From Closterium sp. NIES-65 (Eukaryota > Streptophyta > Zygnematophyceae > Desmidiales > Closteriaceae), in NCBI GenBank assembly GCA_948144175.1, contig CANXME010000309.1, positions 310,001 through 374,000 of the forward strand: DNA of 64,000 bases. The letters run 5' to 3'. Both the position numbers and the translations under genes were made by a program. Every line of letters begins with the position of its first letter. Positions within the stretch are counted from its first letter, which is position 1. This document shows, piece by piece, positions 11,798-24,028 of this stretch. A model generated the notes under the pieces. It saw only the letters and a program-made list of their open reading frames with translations, searched no databases and was not told the origin of the DNA.

Positions 11798-12943
11798 CGT
11801 TGGCGTTGCGCTCACATCCAGAGAAGGCGGTCGTTGGCGTTGCACTCACATCCAGAGAAGCCAGTCGTTGGCGTTGCACTCACATGCAGAGAAGGCAGTC
11901 GTTGGCGTTGCACACACATCCAGAGAAGGCGGTCGTTAGCGTTGCACTCACATGCAGAGAAGGCAGTCGTTGGCGTTGCACACACATCCAGAGAAGGCGG
12001 TCGTTGGCGTTGCACTCACATACAGAGAAGGCGGTCGTTGGCGTTGCACTCACATCCAGAGAAGGCGGTCGTTGGCGTTGCACTCACATCCAGAGACGGC
12101 GGTCGTTGGCGTTGCACCCACATCCAGAGAAGACGGTCGTTGGCGTTGCACTCACATCCAGAGACGGGGGTCGTTGGCGTAGCACTCACATCCAGAGAAG
12201 GCGGTCGTTGGCATTGCACTCACATCCAGAGACGGCGGTCGTTGGCGTTGCACTCACATCCAGAGAAGGCGGTCGTTGGCGTTGCACTCACATCCAGAGA
12301 CGGCGGTCGTTGGCGTTGCACTCACATCCAGAGACGGCGGTCGTTGGCGTTGCACTCACATCCAGAGACGGCGGTCGTTGGCGTTGCACTCACATCCAGA
12401 GAAGGCGGTCGTTGGCGTTGCACTCACATCCAGAGACGACGGTCGTTGGCGTTGCACTCACATCCAGAGACGGCGGTCGTTGGCGTTGCACTCACATCCA
12501 GAGACGGCGGTCGTTGGCGTTGCACTCACATCCAGAGACGGCGGTCGTTGGAGTTGCACTCACATCCAGAGACGGCGGTCGTTGGCGTTGCACTCACATC
12601 CAGAGACGGCGGTCGTTGGCGTTGCACTCACATCCAGAGACGGCGGTCGTTGGCGTTGCACTCACATCCAGAGAAGGCGGTCGTTGGCATTGCACTCACA
12701 TCCAGAGACGGCGGTCGTTGGCGTTGCACTCACATCCAGAGACGGCGGTCATTGGCGTTGCACTCACATCCAGAGAAGGCGGTCGTTGGCGTTGCACTCA
12801 CATCCAGAGACGGCGGTCGTTGGCGTTGCACTCACATCCAGAGACGGCGGTCGTTGGCGTTGCACTCACATCCAGAGACGGCGGTCGTTGGCGTTGCACT
12901 CACATCCAGAGAAGGCGGTCGTTGGCGTTGCACTCACGTCCAG
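11798..12943 (+). repeat. 34-bp minisatellite, about 34 copies, open in all three plus-strand frames
   Basis: A 34-bp unit (GGCGTTGCACTCACATCC then AGAGACGGCGGTCGTT, with GAAGGC/GACGGC variants) is repeated about 34 times. Since 34 is not a multiple of three and the unit has no stop in any plus-strand frame, every frame cycles through the same 34-residue period and stays open for over 1 kb. I read the long open frames (394-422 codons) as a by-product. Confidence 0.9.
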
Positions 12944-13054
12944 CGTTGACGAAAAGAGGAGTGCTGATCAGGAGGGCGTCAAAGGCCGAAAGAGGAGTTA
13001 CCGGGACGAGGGTACTGAAGTATTGCAGTCAGGGAGGAGGAGCCAACGGTGGGG

Positions 13055-13500
13055 CAGCGGGAGGATGAGAAACCCCAATCGAAGGTGGCCAGCCCCCAAT
13101 CGAAGCAACGCATCCCGACACACGCTTACCGCGGCTCAGCTGGGCAAGAGGGAGAGTGGGTACTAACGAGAGGGGGGGCCAACCGCCAATTGAAAGTAAC
13201 ATCACCCCGACACACTCTTCCCGCAGCTCCGGTCCTTAAGAGGGAGAGTGAGAGCAACCGATATGGGGAGCCACCCCCAATCAGAGGATCACCACCCAGA
13301 CACACTCTTACTTGCAGCTCCGCTCGGCAAGAGGGAGAGTGAGAGTCAACGAGAGGGGGAGCCACCCCCCAATCAGAGCATCACCACCCCGACACACTCT
13401 TACCGAGCCCAGCTGGACAAGAGGGAGAGCGAGAGCCAATGAGAGGGGGAGCCACCCCCCAATCAAAGGATCACCCCGACACACTCTTGCCGCAGCTTGA
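13055..13500. repeat. About 85-bp tandem repeat, 5 diverged copies
   Basis: Units carry CCCCGACACACTCTTACC, then an AGCTGGACAAGAGGGAGAG-like stretch and GAGGGGGAGCCACCCCCCAA. Spacing varies by several bases between copies. Confidence 0.7.
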
Positions 13501-13509
13501 GTCCCCTTC

Positions 13510-14480
13510 CACATACGACATCATCCCTCTCCAAGTTCCTCCTCCTCCAACCCGTCAGCCACTCCCTCTCACACCTCCACCTCACCCCAAGGGTGCAGGT
13601 GGGGAGAGCACACGCATGGATGGGCAAAGAGGAGCTTCGTTCGCTCCATCCTTGCTCCATCCGCCTCGCCTCGCGAGCCGCCAGCAAGCGGGTGGTCACC
13701 AGCGCGGGTAGGAGGCAGCCACATGCACATGGCTGCTGGCCGTGCGTCATCCCACCACGTTGCGCCACAAACAACCTCTCCTCACCTCTGTCGATGATTG
13801 GCAGGATGCGTCCATCCTCGTTGCGCCAAAAACAACCTCTCGTTGCGCCACAAACAACCTCTGTCGATGAGTGGCAGGATGCGTCCATCCTCGTTGCATC
13901 AACCGCGCCTTGGGTCCTCCAAAGACAGCCTCGCTCAATCCGTGAGCACCATAGAGACCAGTCCAGCACACATACTGGAGCAGCACCATGCACCCACCCA
14001 CCAGAGCAAGTCAATGAGCCTGAGGAGAGGATGCTCGCCCCTCTCCTCGCTGAATCTGCTGCGCCTTGGGTCCTCCTGAAAGAGCCTCGCTCAATCCGCC
14101 CCTGGGGAGCTTGCGCTCCACACCGCCTCTCTCCAACTCGCCTCACCTCGCCTCGCCTCGTCTCGAGCTCAAGAGAGAGAGTAGAGGGCGCGAGAGAGCT
14201 CACATCCAGAGAAGTTCGTTGCCGAATGAAGAGTTGAAACACAAAAGAGAACGCCGACAAGAAACATGAAGAGAGAGAGAGAGAGTACAGGCTCAAAAGA
14301 GCTCACATCCAGAGAAGGTTGCCGCCTCTATTGATGAAGAGTTGAAAGACAAAAGAGAACGCCAGCGAGATCAATGAAGCGAGTAAAGGGCATCCAGAGA
14401 AGGTTGTTGCTGCCAAGAGTGTCGATGAAAATTCCAAAGACAACGAGAATGAATGACAAAGAGATAAAGAGACAGAGCAA
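13510..14480. repeat. Mosaic of dispersed repeat fragments
   Basis: Contains GTTGCGCCACAAACAACCTCT two or three times, a first relative (about 13690-13760) of the 600-bp unit found further right, and CTCACATCCAGAGAAG pieces that match the 34-bp unit. No gene is supported. Confidence 0.5.
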
Positions 14481-16290
14481 AGAGGCGGGGATAAGGAAAC
14501 TCAATTGGAGTCGCTATCGACCGCAGACCAGAATGGAACCCGCGTTTCCCGCCTCCCTCCGCCAGAAGCACCGCCTCCTCGCCCTCGCACGCGGGTGGTC
14601 AGCAGGGCGAGCAGAGGCAGCCACACGCCCATGGCTGCCGGCCGTGCGTCATCCCACCGCGCGCGCTCGTCCATCCGGGATGCATGCGCGCCACCCATGG
14701 CCCGTATGCCTCCGTAGTGTGCTGCCTGGCGTGCGCCATCCCACTGCTGCCCTCTGCTGGCTCTGCACGGGGAGCAACAGAAACAGAGAGAGGATACAGA
14801 AGGAACTCGCCAGGGGCGAGATATCAGGAAACCTGAGAGCGGAGAGGTCGAATGGCAAGGAGGAATGACAAATAAGTATGAATGGCAAACAAGAACATAT
14901 GGCAAACAAGAATGAATGGCAAACACGAATGGCAGAAAAAAGATCAACGATACACGAGAGAGAACAAGAGAGTTAACCGGGGGGACCACCTGTTTTACCA
15001 AGGGGTAACCGGATGTCTCACTCACTTCCAGAGGAGGTGCTGTTGGTCGCGTGTGTCGCCTCGATCGATGGAAATTAAAGAACGACAGCGAGAGAGCAAA
15101 GAGCAGAGGGCAAGGAAACTCAGTGGGTCTGAAGGTCGATGCAGCAGATCGCACCAGCAGCACCGCCTCCTCGCCCTCGCACGTGGGTGGTCAGCAGGGC
15201 GGGCAGAGGCAACCACACGCCCATGGCTGCCGGCCGTGCGTCATCCCACCACGCGCTCTCGTCCATCCGGGATGCATGCGCGCCACCCACGGCCCGTATG
15301 CCTCCGTAGCGTGCTGCCTGGCGTGCGTCATCCCACTGCTGCCCTCTGCTGGCTCTGCACGGGAAGCAACAGAAACAGAGAGAGGATACAGAAGGAACTC
15401 GCCAGGGGCGAGATATCAGGAAACCTGAGAGCGGAGATATCGAATGGCAAGGAGGAATGACAAACAAGTATGAACAAGATCGAACGGCAAACACGAATGG
15501 CAGCATGAAGATCAACAATACACGAGAGAGAACAAGAGAGTTAACCGGGGGGACCTTCTGTTTTACCAAGGGGGTAACCGGATGACTCACTCACTTCCAG
15601 AGGAGGTGCTGTTGGTCGCGTGTGTCGCCTTGATCGAGTGTCGATGGAAATTGCAGAGACAGAAAGAGCATCGGGCAAGAGAGCTCAAGAGAGAGAGCAA
15701 AGAGCAGAGAGAGTTAACCGGGGGGACCTTCTGTTTTACCAAGGGGTAACCGGATGTCTCACTCACTTCCACAGGAGGTGGTGGTGGCCGCAGGTGTCGT
15801 CTCGATCGAGTGTAGATGGAAATTTCAGCGGCAAAAAGAACGACAGCGAGAGAGCTCAAGAGAGAGAGCAAAGAGCGGAGGGCAAGGGAACTCAGTGGGT
15901 CTGAAGGTCGACTGCAGCAGATCGCTCCCTCCACCAGCAGCACCGCCTCCACCAGCAGCACCGCCTCCACCAGAAGCACCGCCTCCACCAGCAGCACCGC
16001 CTCCACCAGAAGCACCGCCTCCACCAGCAGCATTGCCTCCACTAGAAGCACCGCCTCCACCTGAAGCACCGCCTCCACCAGCAGCACCGCCTCCACCTGA
16101 AGCACCGCCTTCACCAGCAGCACCGCCTCCACCAGAAGCACCCTCCTCGCCCTCGCACGCGGGTGGTCAGCAGGGCAGGTAGAGGCAGCCACAAGCCCGT
16201 GGCTGCCGGCCGTGCGTCATCCCACCGCGCTCGCCCTCCCCATCCCGCCAGCAGTGCCGTCCTCAACCCGTATGCTCCCGTTGCTGCGCG
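14480..16290. repeat. Large repeat unit of about 600 bp, three copies, with an internal 18-bp array
   Basis: GTGGTCAGCAGGGC begins matching blocks at about 14594, 15188 and 16163. The first two agree for over 300 bp, through CATGGCTGCCGGCCGTGCGTC and GAGAGAGGATACAGAAGG. A second word, TTAACCGGGGGGACC, recurs at about 14974, 15541, 15714 and again to the right near 16630 and 16664. Non-coding by appearance. Confidence 0.75.
15930..16145. repeat. 18-bp CCACCAGCAGCACCGCCT array, about 12 units
   Basis: The unit alternates with a CCACCAGAAGCACCGCCT variant. It translates as Pro/Ala-rich peptide on the plus strand but is embedded in the 600-bp repeat and has no flanking gene structure. Confidence 0.85.
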
Positions 16291-16960
16291 CCGTCCTCAA
16301 GATTTCTTGCCAAGGAGCGAAGAGAGACATTTAGAGCCAAGAAGATTTTGGCTGGAGAGATGCATGCACAAGGCGCTAAGACAAGCGCGGATATGAATTT
16401 GAACGGGATTAACAGATTATCAAGTGCATATCTGGATGACAAAGAGAAGTGATGAATGCACAGAGAGCACATCAGAATGCAAAACGAGAACGAGAGAGCA
16501 ATCATGGCAAACGAGACAGAGATAGGAAGATTGGCAAAGTAAACAAGTTCGCAAGGATGGCAAACAACAGCGACAAGAAAAGAACACCAGTACATGAAGG
16601 ATTAACCAGGGGGGCCTGCTGTTTACCAAGTCCTAACCGGGGGGACCTGCTGTTTACCAAGTCTTAACCGGGGGGACCTGCTGTTGCACTCACATTCAGA
16701 GAAGGTGATCATGGGTGTCGCCTTGAAGACAATCTCAAAGACATGTGAAAACAACAGCGAGGGTGCTGAAGAGAGAGTGAAGAGACGAGGGAAAGGAAAC
16801 TCAGGTTCATTGCTAGTCGGCTGCAGCTGATCGTTGCCTCGCGTCGACAGCAGGCCTCATTGATTCGCGTTTACCACCGTTCTCCGCGCCATTCGCCTCA
16901 CGCCAACGCCGCAGCAGCACTGGTCCACCTCCAATGCGCTCGAACGCAGCAGCAGCAGTT
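16290..16960. other. Repeat-derived spacer
   Basis: Holds two more TTAACCGGGGGGACCTGCTG words (about 16625-16690) and a CACTCACATTCAGAGAAGG word related to the 34-bp unit; otherwise nothing recognised. Confidence 0.4.
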
Positions 16961-16967
16961 GCAGCCA

Positions 16968-17150
16968 GATCCAGCAGTCAGCACCTTCTCTCGCCAAATC
17001 CAGCGTCAGTCAACACCTTCTCTCGCCACATCCAGCGCCAGTCAGCACCTTCTCTCGCCAGATTCAGCGCCAGTCAGCACCTTCTCTCGCCACATCCAGC
17101 AGTTGGCACCTTCTCTCGCCAGATCCAGCGCCAGTCAGCACCTTCTCTTG
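16968..17150. repeat. Short tandem repeat with CAGCACCTTCTCTCGCCA
   Basis: About six copies of a roughly 32-bp unit (CAGTCAGCACCTTCTCTCG then CCACATCCAGCGC variants). Confidence 0.8.
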
Positions 17151-17249
17151 CGAGTGCTTCTCCCGCGGCTGCACGAACGCAACCGCAGAGCACTGCTCCA
17201 GCTCTTGACAGAGCGTCTTCTCTGGCAGGCGACCATCTCCCTCTCCTGC

Positions 17250-19212
17250 ACGGACGGAGACAGTTCAAATCACAACGAGTGAGATACGCCATGATAGGAA
17301 CGGAAACGGAAACGGAAACGGAAATACACCAAATTGAAACGCGAAACGACAAAATAACAGAATAATAGGAACTCGAGATAACTTGGAAATATACCTTGCT
17401 GCCTGAGAACAACCGCCTGGAATTTGGAGTAGCGGTTTGGACGACGACGGATTCGCGTCAGCGCTGACGGCTCCTTCGCCCCCCTTAGCCCTTGCAGCGT
17501 CAACTTCACACGATCCGCAGAGACGCCGAGAGCTCCTCCGCCGTCAGGTTCACGACGAATCTCCGTCGCGACCTCCTTCGCCGCCAGGTTCACGACGAAT
17601 CTCCTTCGCGAGCTCCTCCGTCGTCGTGAGAATCGACGTATCAACGTATCTTCCAAGGCTGCTCCTTCCGTCGTCATGTTCACGACGAAGCTCCTCCGTC
17701 GTCCTACCATCTCCCTCGCGAGCGTCGACGGCCTCGCGAGATCTTCCGGATCGACGAATAGTAGTGGTAGCAACGAAGAATCTTCTCCATCAAGCATTTG
17801 CGTCCGCACCGACTTCACGAAAATCGTCCATGGCAGTGTCGAGATCTCTTCTATCATCCATTCGTGAGCTCAGCAAGCGCCGACGCATTCGCGAACTCTA
17901 CCGTCGCCTCCTTAAGAAGCTGCTTCCCTGGTTGTAACATATTCTTCAACGTCAGGACGTATTCGAGTGGTAATCTTCGTTGACGTCGAAAGCGTCGAAA
18001 GCGTCGGTAGTAGTTGTTGGAAGCGGCCATGGATGGTGCGAAGTACATAATTGCTTTTCGCAGACCCAGCGAGACTCGCACTTCGGAAAATGATGTACGC
18101 TTCATCCGAAGCCGGATGAAAGTCCTCCTCATCGGTCGGAACGTCGCGAGCGAAAAATGCTGAGTCCGCAGGAAGATGCATGACGGCCGCGAACGTCATG
18201 GTAGAGGGATTGTAAAGGCTATAATAACCCAAAAAACGGAGGTGACGTCGAGCATAAGGGCTGATCGAAAGAATAATTTGATGATGCAACCTCATTCAAG
18301 CTTCTAGCGGCTAGTCCTCCATAGAGTAGAGCGTTTTGATCTGGAGCCTAAGCTTGCGTTAAGTGACTGCTAGTTTTGACGCACATGTCACCATGAGACT
18401 GCACGCGCGTCTTAACAACTGAAGAAGCGGCCATGGACGGACAGACCGAGTTAGCTAAGAAAAACTCGCGGAGGACTAAGTGAGGAGGAGAAGGTTTCCA
18501 TGACTGCATGGCTGGAGGAGAAGATGCGTCAAGCAAGGGAAGAGGGAAGTGGAAGGGAAGGGATGGGATGGGAGGGGAGGGGAGGGGAGGGAGGCGAAGC
18601 CCCTGGCAAACAGGAGAGAACGATTTGCCTTGGCAGGCATGGAGAATTCGGCAAGCCCAAAGGTGGCGCCGCATAGGCGGGGTAATATTCTGCCAGCGCT
18701 TTCTACCAAAAGGGGGGAAATTCGCGGAACGTGACGGAGTCAGCGGCGCGGCTGAAAGGATTGACGAGAAGTCGATATGTTTCGCCAAAACAAAAACGCT
18801 AGTACGACCAAGGAGAGTACCTTCTGCGACAGGTAACCATGATTTGCGCATGTCACTGACACCTTTCCGCCTTCGAGGACAGCGCGCTGTCGTCCGCGCG
18901 ATACGTCCCTGAACAAGCCATTAGATACAATAATATCAGTCGACTGTACAGATGCACATACGAAACACTGCAAACCAGAGATTATGTTCAACTGTTCAAG
19001 TGTAAGGTGGAGAAAGTAATGTGACTTGACATTGGAAAGAATTGATCTCAATGGTGAACACAAACACTTGACAAAGTAATCGGTAACTGACGTACCGTAT
19101 GAATACTAGCATGCGAACTAGGGAGTGGATAGGGAAACAGGCTAGTGGTGTGAAGAGAAGATGCGCTCTAGCAAGAATAGCTGCCATTTTCTTTGTGGAA
19201 TCGACTTGACAC
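17250..19212. other. Gene-poor stretch with two unassigned minus-strand open frames
   Basis: Minus-strand frames 17270-17857 (195 codons) and 17912-18295 (127 codons) are AT-richer and less repetitive than the arrays to the left. The second contains VMHLPADSAFFARDV and DEEDFHPASDEAYIIF and could be an exon, but I recognise no family and find no convincing splice partners. At 17296-17325 there is a GGAAAC hexanucleotide run, and 17540-17700 repeats GGTTCACGACGAA-type words. Confidence 0.3.
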
Positions 19213-20491
19213 CAGGGCCCAAAATTGGTTTTGGGGCACCCTGCCATATCAGGGTCCCCCAGAGCCCTTTGCCTGACAGTCAGGGTGGATTTTTTTTTGC
19301 CCGGTGCTAGTCAGTGTGTTTTGGCTAGTATCCTATCTTTGTAAGGCTATTTATGAAACCACCCTGTGTGCCAGGGAAAATCAAAATGCCCCTACTGCTT
19401 CCCCTACATGCAACCATACATAACCTACCACTAACAAAAGATTGCATCACTCATTCTCTGGTCCCTCCTGGTGCTCTGTACTTGCAGTTGTGTCAAGGAC
19501 TGCTGCAGGGTTAAACTGAGTATCACTTGGGTTGCTGCCAGTGAAGTCTCGGATTGGCCGCCTGTGTCTGTCGCCACGGAAGATGCGTGCGACATCGAAC
19601 CAGTCCACGGTGTACTCAAGGAGAGAGCAGCGCATGAGGTGTCCCAGTGATGTGTCTGAGATGCTCCCCCGGCCCTACGTCTTGATAATGTTCTGCTTGC
19701 TGAACCCCCTCTCGCACTCCACCGTGCTCAGAGGCAGCACAGCGACTTCTTGCCACAGGAGCATGATGTTGGGGTAGGAGCGCTGCCACTGGTCGTCGCG
19801 CAGAGTGTTGTTGAGCGCTTGATGGAAATCTTCGTCATGGTGCTGGGAATGCATAGTCGATGTAAACATCCAGGGCTCTGCGACAGCCTTCGTGTAGTTG
19901 AAGCCTGAGGCATAGGGGAAGTGATTCTCATAAGAGTACAAAGCGGCAGATTAGCGTTGGGAGGGGGAAGGGGGGAGGGGGGGAGAGGTGTTGGTCATCA
20001 AGAGCATAAGTCATGGGAAGCAAGCCGTGTGCATGCTATTACACCAGGGTGTGACATTCATGTGTGCGCAGAATGAAATATCACAGAATCAACGGGCACA
20101 AACCGGGCAGGGTCTCGCGGAAGAGCACATGGAGCTGCTTCAGCCAGCGTTTGAACGCCGCGACACGCTTGTCATCTGTCTCACCACATCCACCTGTGAC
20201 GCACGTGCAATACGGAATGAGTGTGTGCATGTTTTTATGATGAAAATTCACATGCAAACCAAGCATAGAGCTGCCTGTGATACATCAACATAAAGCGTAC
20301 TAACCTGGCATTGCTGGAACCGAAGGTTGAGCTGATTGAGCTCGAACAGGACGTCCGCCAGGAGCCGCAGAAGCCAATGAAACTTGAACGACGTTGCCAC
20401 TTCGTACAACTTCGGCGACTGGTCCTTCATCAACACAATGGCAGCCGGGAGCACTTCCAGCAGACGAGACAAGGCTTCCCCGCGAGATAAC

Positions 20492-20602
20492 TGTCAGAAT
20501 GAGGAATGGATCGTTCCATTGATGTTGGTTGGGGTACATATAACAAACCCTAACTTCTGTACCCCCTAAGACAAACCTCACTATAGGCTACAACATTTGA
20601 CA
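20492..20602 (-). repeat. 3' LTR of copia element (111 bp)
   Basis: By eye identical to 26356-26466. It is very short for a copia LTR. It contains CATATAAC, which on the minus strand gives a TATA-like GTTATATG. Confidence 0.95.
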
Positions 20603-20612
20603 CACCCCCATA
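20603..20612 (-). other. Polypurine tract of copia element
   Basis: The minus strand reads ATGGGGGTG immediately before the 3' LTR, the expected place for plus-strand priming. Confidence 0.65.
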
Positions 20613-20805
20613 GCCTAAGTGAGGGGTGTCTAGCAAAATCAAAAAGAGTACGGTCACAAGACCAGTCCAAAAGAAAACAAAGCTCAGGGTGGATCACAAC
20701 GTCACCACACACTCTGAGCACAAGCAACAGTGGCCACAAGGCCAGTCCAAGAGATCACAAGTATATATAGCAAGAGTACAGACGAAGCAGCCAATAAACT
20801 CAAGC

Positions 20806-22461
20806 CTACACATGACTAGAACCTGTGTCAACAAGGCCTAACTGCACACAACACCTCTGGTGGTCACGAGGCGGAAGCGCCTTGGTGAAGATGTCTGCAG
20901 TGTTGGCCTCGGACTCCACAAACTCGAAGCGAGCCTGTCCACGCCTCTGCAACTCTCGTAGAAGAAAGTACCTGACGTGAATGTGCTTCACTCTGCTCTC
21001 CAGTCGCGGCTCACGACAGAGGAGGATCGACGCCTTGTTGTCAGTGAACAAGGTCGGTGCAGAGCTCGGCCGCTCACCAAGGTCGGCGAGCAAGAAGGTC
21101 AACCACCGCAACTCATGTGCCGCCATGGCACCAGCGTAAAACTCAGCCTCAGCTGTAGAGGTCGAGACAGAAGAGGAGCGCGTGGAACGCCAGGAAACAG
21201 CTCCAGAACCCAGATTGAAACAGTACCCCTGAGTAGACCTGTGAGTCTCAGCGTCGTCAGCGTAAGAGGAGTCACAGTGACCAGTGAGTACGACAGACTG
21301 CTGCCCTCCAAGAACTAGCCCCACGCCTGATGTAGTCGCTAGGTACTTCGCCACCCTCACAGCTGCCGTCCAGTGAACAGGACGGTGTCTCCCTGGCGCA
21401 ACAAAGCGCGCAAGGATGCTGAGAGGGAAGGCGAGGTCCGGGCGAGTACAAGTCATCAGGTACATGAGGCAACCCACAAGCTCTGCGTAGGGACCACTAG
21501 GCTCAAACGGCTCGTCAGGAAAGGGACCAGTGAGTCTGTGGTCAACAGCGAGAGGTGTGCGCTGTACGGTGGAGTGCTGAAGCTCGAACCGCTGAAGGAC
21601 CTGTTGCACCATGTGTGACTGTGAGAGTGTAATGGTGCGAGCGGCTCTGTCCCTGGTGATTTGCAGGCCAAGGTAGTGGCGCAGCTCACCAAGATCAGTG
21701 CACGTGTGTCTCTTCTGCAGTTCGGACTTCACGTCTGCCAAAGCAACCCTGTCCGGAGTGGCGAAAACGAGGTCGTCGACGTAGACCAGAACAAAGAACG
21801 GTGTGGAGCCACGACGAACGAACAGCGACGGGTCGGCAGAAGACGGCTGGAACCCAAGGTCAGAGAGGGTAGAACGCAGAGTGTCGTGCCACTCACGAGG
21901 GGCCTGGCGAAGACCGTAAACAGGTCGCCTCAGCCTCCACTGGGTCCCAGGAGGGAAAGTGCAAGTGAAGGCCGAGGGACAACGCAACCAGACCTCCTCG
22001 TGTAGGCTGCCCTGAAGGAAAGCAGTGGAGAAGTCGAGAGAGTGTAACTCGTAGTCTCTCTGTGCTGCTACGTGTAGTAACACCCGAAGAGTGGTCATCT
22101 TCGGGGTAGGTGCGAAGGTCTGAAAGAAGTCAACTCCCTCGCGCTGACTGAAACCTCTAGCCACGTAGCGCGCCTTGAAGACCGGGGGAGATCCCCGTGG
22201 CCGCTTCACCCTGTAGATCCACATGCCGTCGACTACGTTCGCCCCACGGGGGGGAACCTCATCGACGTAGGTGCCTGTGGATCTGTAGGAGGCCATCTCT
22301 GCGTCCATGACAGCTCTCCACTGAGAGGCCCAAGGCCCTGACACTGCCTCAGCGTAAGTGCGAGGAGTCGGAATGTCAAGGGCGTCGGGGTCACCCTCAG
22401 GGGCGAGGAGCATGGCACAGAGATGAGGGGAAGCGGCCGCCAGGAACTCTAGCTCAAACTA
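20806..22461 (-). pseudogene. copia reverse transcriptase and RNase H
   Basis: RVT_2-type reverse transcriptase: YVARGFSQREGVDFFQTFAP, LDFSTAFLQG, YGLRQAPREWHDTL and the catalytic FVLVYVDDLVFA (YVDD). RNase H follows with GHCDSSYADD, STAEAEFYAG and FTDNKASI, ending at 20806. An in-frame TAG at 22459-22461 separates this from the upstream pol frame ending CDALEDR. Relatives usually have Gln there, so it is probably a nonsense change. Confidence 0.9.
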
Positions 22462-22576
22462 CCTGTCCTCTAGGGCGTCACAGCCAAGGGCAGACACACC
22501 CCCGACGACCAGAGGACTGGTAGGAGGAGCAGTCACAAGCGTGGTGGCGTAGTCAAGGCGGCGGGTGGAGGCAAAG

Positions 22577-24028
22577 TCAGTAACCGCGGCAGTAAGAGCG
22601 GACATAGAGGACACAGAGACACGAGGGTGAGTAACAAGAGAGGCGAGAACACGAGAGAGAACAGGACGAAGCAGCGGTAGCTCCAGAGTCCACCCCAGAA
22701 GAACTAGGCGCACCACCCCCAGAGGCAGCACTAACACCAGCTCCAGACCCAGGCTCACCTGAACCCGAAGGAGGCGCACCCTCACCCCCAGACGCAGCAC
22801 CCCCAGTGGCCGCGCGACCAGCACCAGCTCCCGGACGACAAGAGTCCTCTGCACCCACCGGGACAGCTCCAACTCCAGAACCAGAAACTCCAGCTCCAAC
22901 TCCAGCTCCAACTCCAGCACCCCCAGAACCAGAAACTCCAGTGCCAACTCCAGCACCAACTCCAGCTCCAACTCCAGCACCCCCAGAACCAGAAACCGGC
23001 ACAGGAACAGGCGCCGCACCAACCTCTCGAGAGCTAGCACCAGCGGCACGCTGCGAGGAGGACTGTGGGGAGGGAGGCTGTACCGGAGGGGCTACCGAAG
23101 GAGGAGGGGTAGCCTGGGACACACCTGACGGGGCTGGACCAGGGGGGGGAGGCTGTACCGGAGGAGCAGGAGGGGGGGCTGCAGTCAGGTTGAGGGGGGG
23201 AGGAGGAACCGGGAGACCTCGACTGGGGTACCTGACGTAGTACGGAGTGGACTCCTCGAAACGGACGTCACGGGAGTCAAAGAACCGGTGAGAGGGAGGG
23301 TGGTAAAAGGTGAAGTCAGAGGAGTCCTCAGGAAAACCAAGGAAGACACAGGGGACGGCACGAGGCGAGAGCTTGTCCGCGGAGGTGTCGCGGACAAGAG
23401 CCAAGCACCCCCAGACGCGAAACCGCGACGCAACACCAGGGGACCCTGTCCAAAGACTGGTCGGTGACACCTCTGGTCGAGAGACACGTGGCCAGAGGTT
23501 CAGCTGGTGCGCGGCGTACCTGACCGCGTAGGGCCACAGAAAATGGGGGGCACAGGCGTGAGTCAGGGAGGTGCGGGCGATCTCCATGACCAGGCCTATG
23601 CGGCGCTCAGCAACCCCATTCTGCTGTGGGGACTCTGGAAGCGTCCAGGACTGACGAATGCCCTGCTCGCGACAGAATCCAGCGAGAATGCCGGAGCGAA
23701 ACTCACCCCCACGGTCGGAGTGGAGACAGCTGACACGACGACCACGATTGTCCTCGGTGGTGAGCAACCACCTGATCAGCGTAGAAGTCACCTCAGACTT
23801 CTTCGCCAGAGGGAACACTGTGGTGTAGCGGGAGAAGTCGTCAACGACCACCAGAAAGTAACGCTCACGCTCAGGGCCTAGACGAGGGGCGGGGCCCCAG
23901 ACGTCCAAGTGAAGCGTCTCAAAAGGCTCGGTGGCCGGACGTAGGGAGGAGGAGTGAGGGGTGGTGCGCAGCCGACCCTCGACGCAGGGACCACACGGCG
24001 GCGCAAGCGAAGGCGGCAGCGACGGCAA
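22577..24028 (-). pseudogene. copia integrase (rve core) plus Pro/Gly-rich linker
   Basis: The frame begins in the residue of the pre-integrase region (CGPCVEGRL). It carries the integrase catalytic residues in LHLDVWGPA, CLHSDRGGEF and SPQQNGVAERR (D, D, E), then the copia-type SADKLSPRAVPCVFLGFP and FFDSRDVRFEE. A long Pro/Gly/Ser repeat linker follows. The frame differs from gag and, after about 22690, the reading continues in a third frame, so an indel lies in the linker. Confidence 0.88.

Noticed and set aside
11798..12943. CRISPR-like array (regular 34-bp repeat)
   Set aside because: Units are directly adjacent with no unique spacers, and the context is eukaryotic. The same applies to the 25-bp, 39-bp and 48-bp arrays.
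11765..13166. Long repetitive protein genes on the plus strand (296-422 codons)
   Set aside because: All three frames are open only because the 34-bp unit lacks stops; no start context, introns or domain supports coding.
22806..23240. Pro/Thr-rich plus-strand gene
   Set aside because: Antisense of the repetitive Pro/Gly linker in copia pol.
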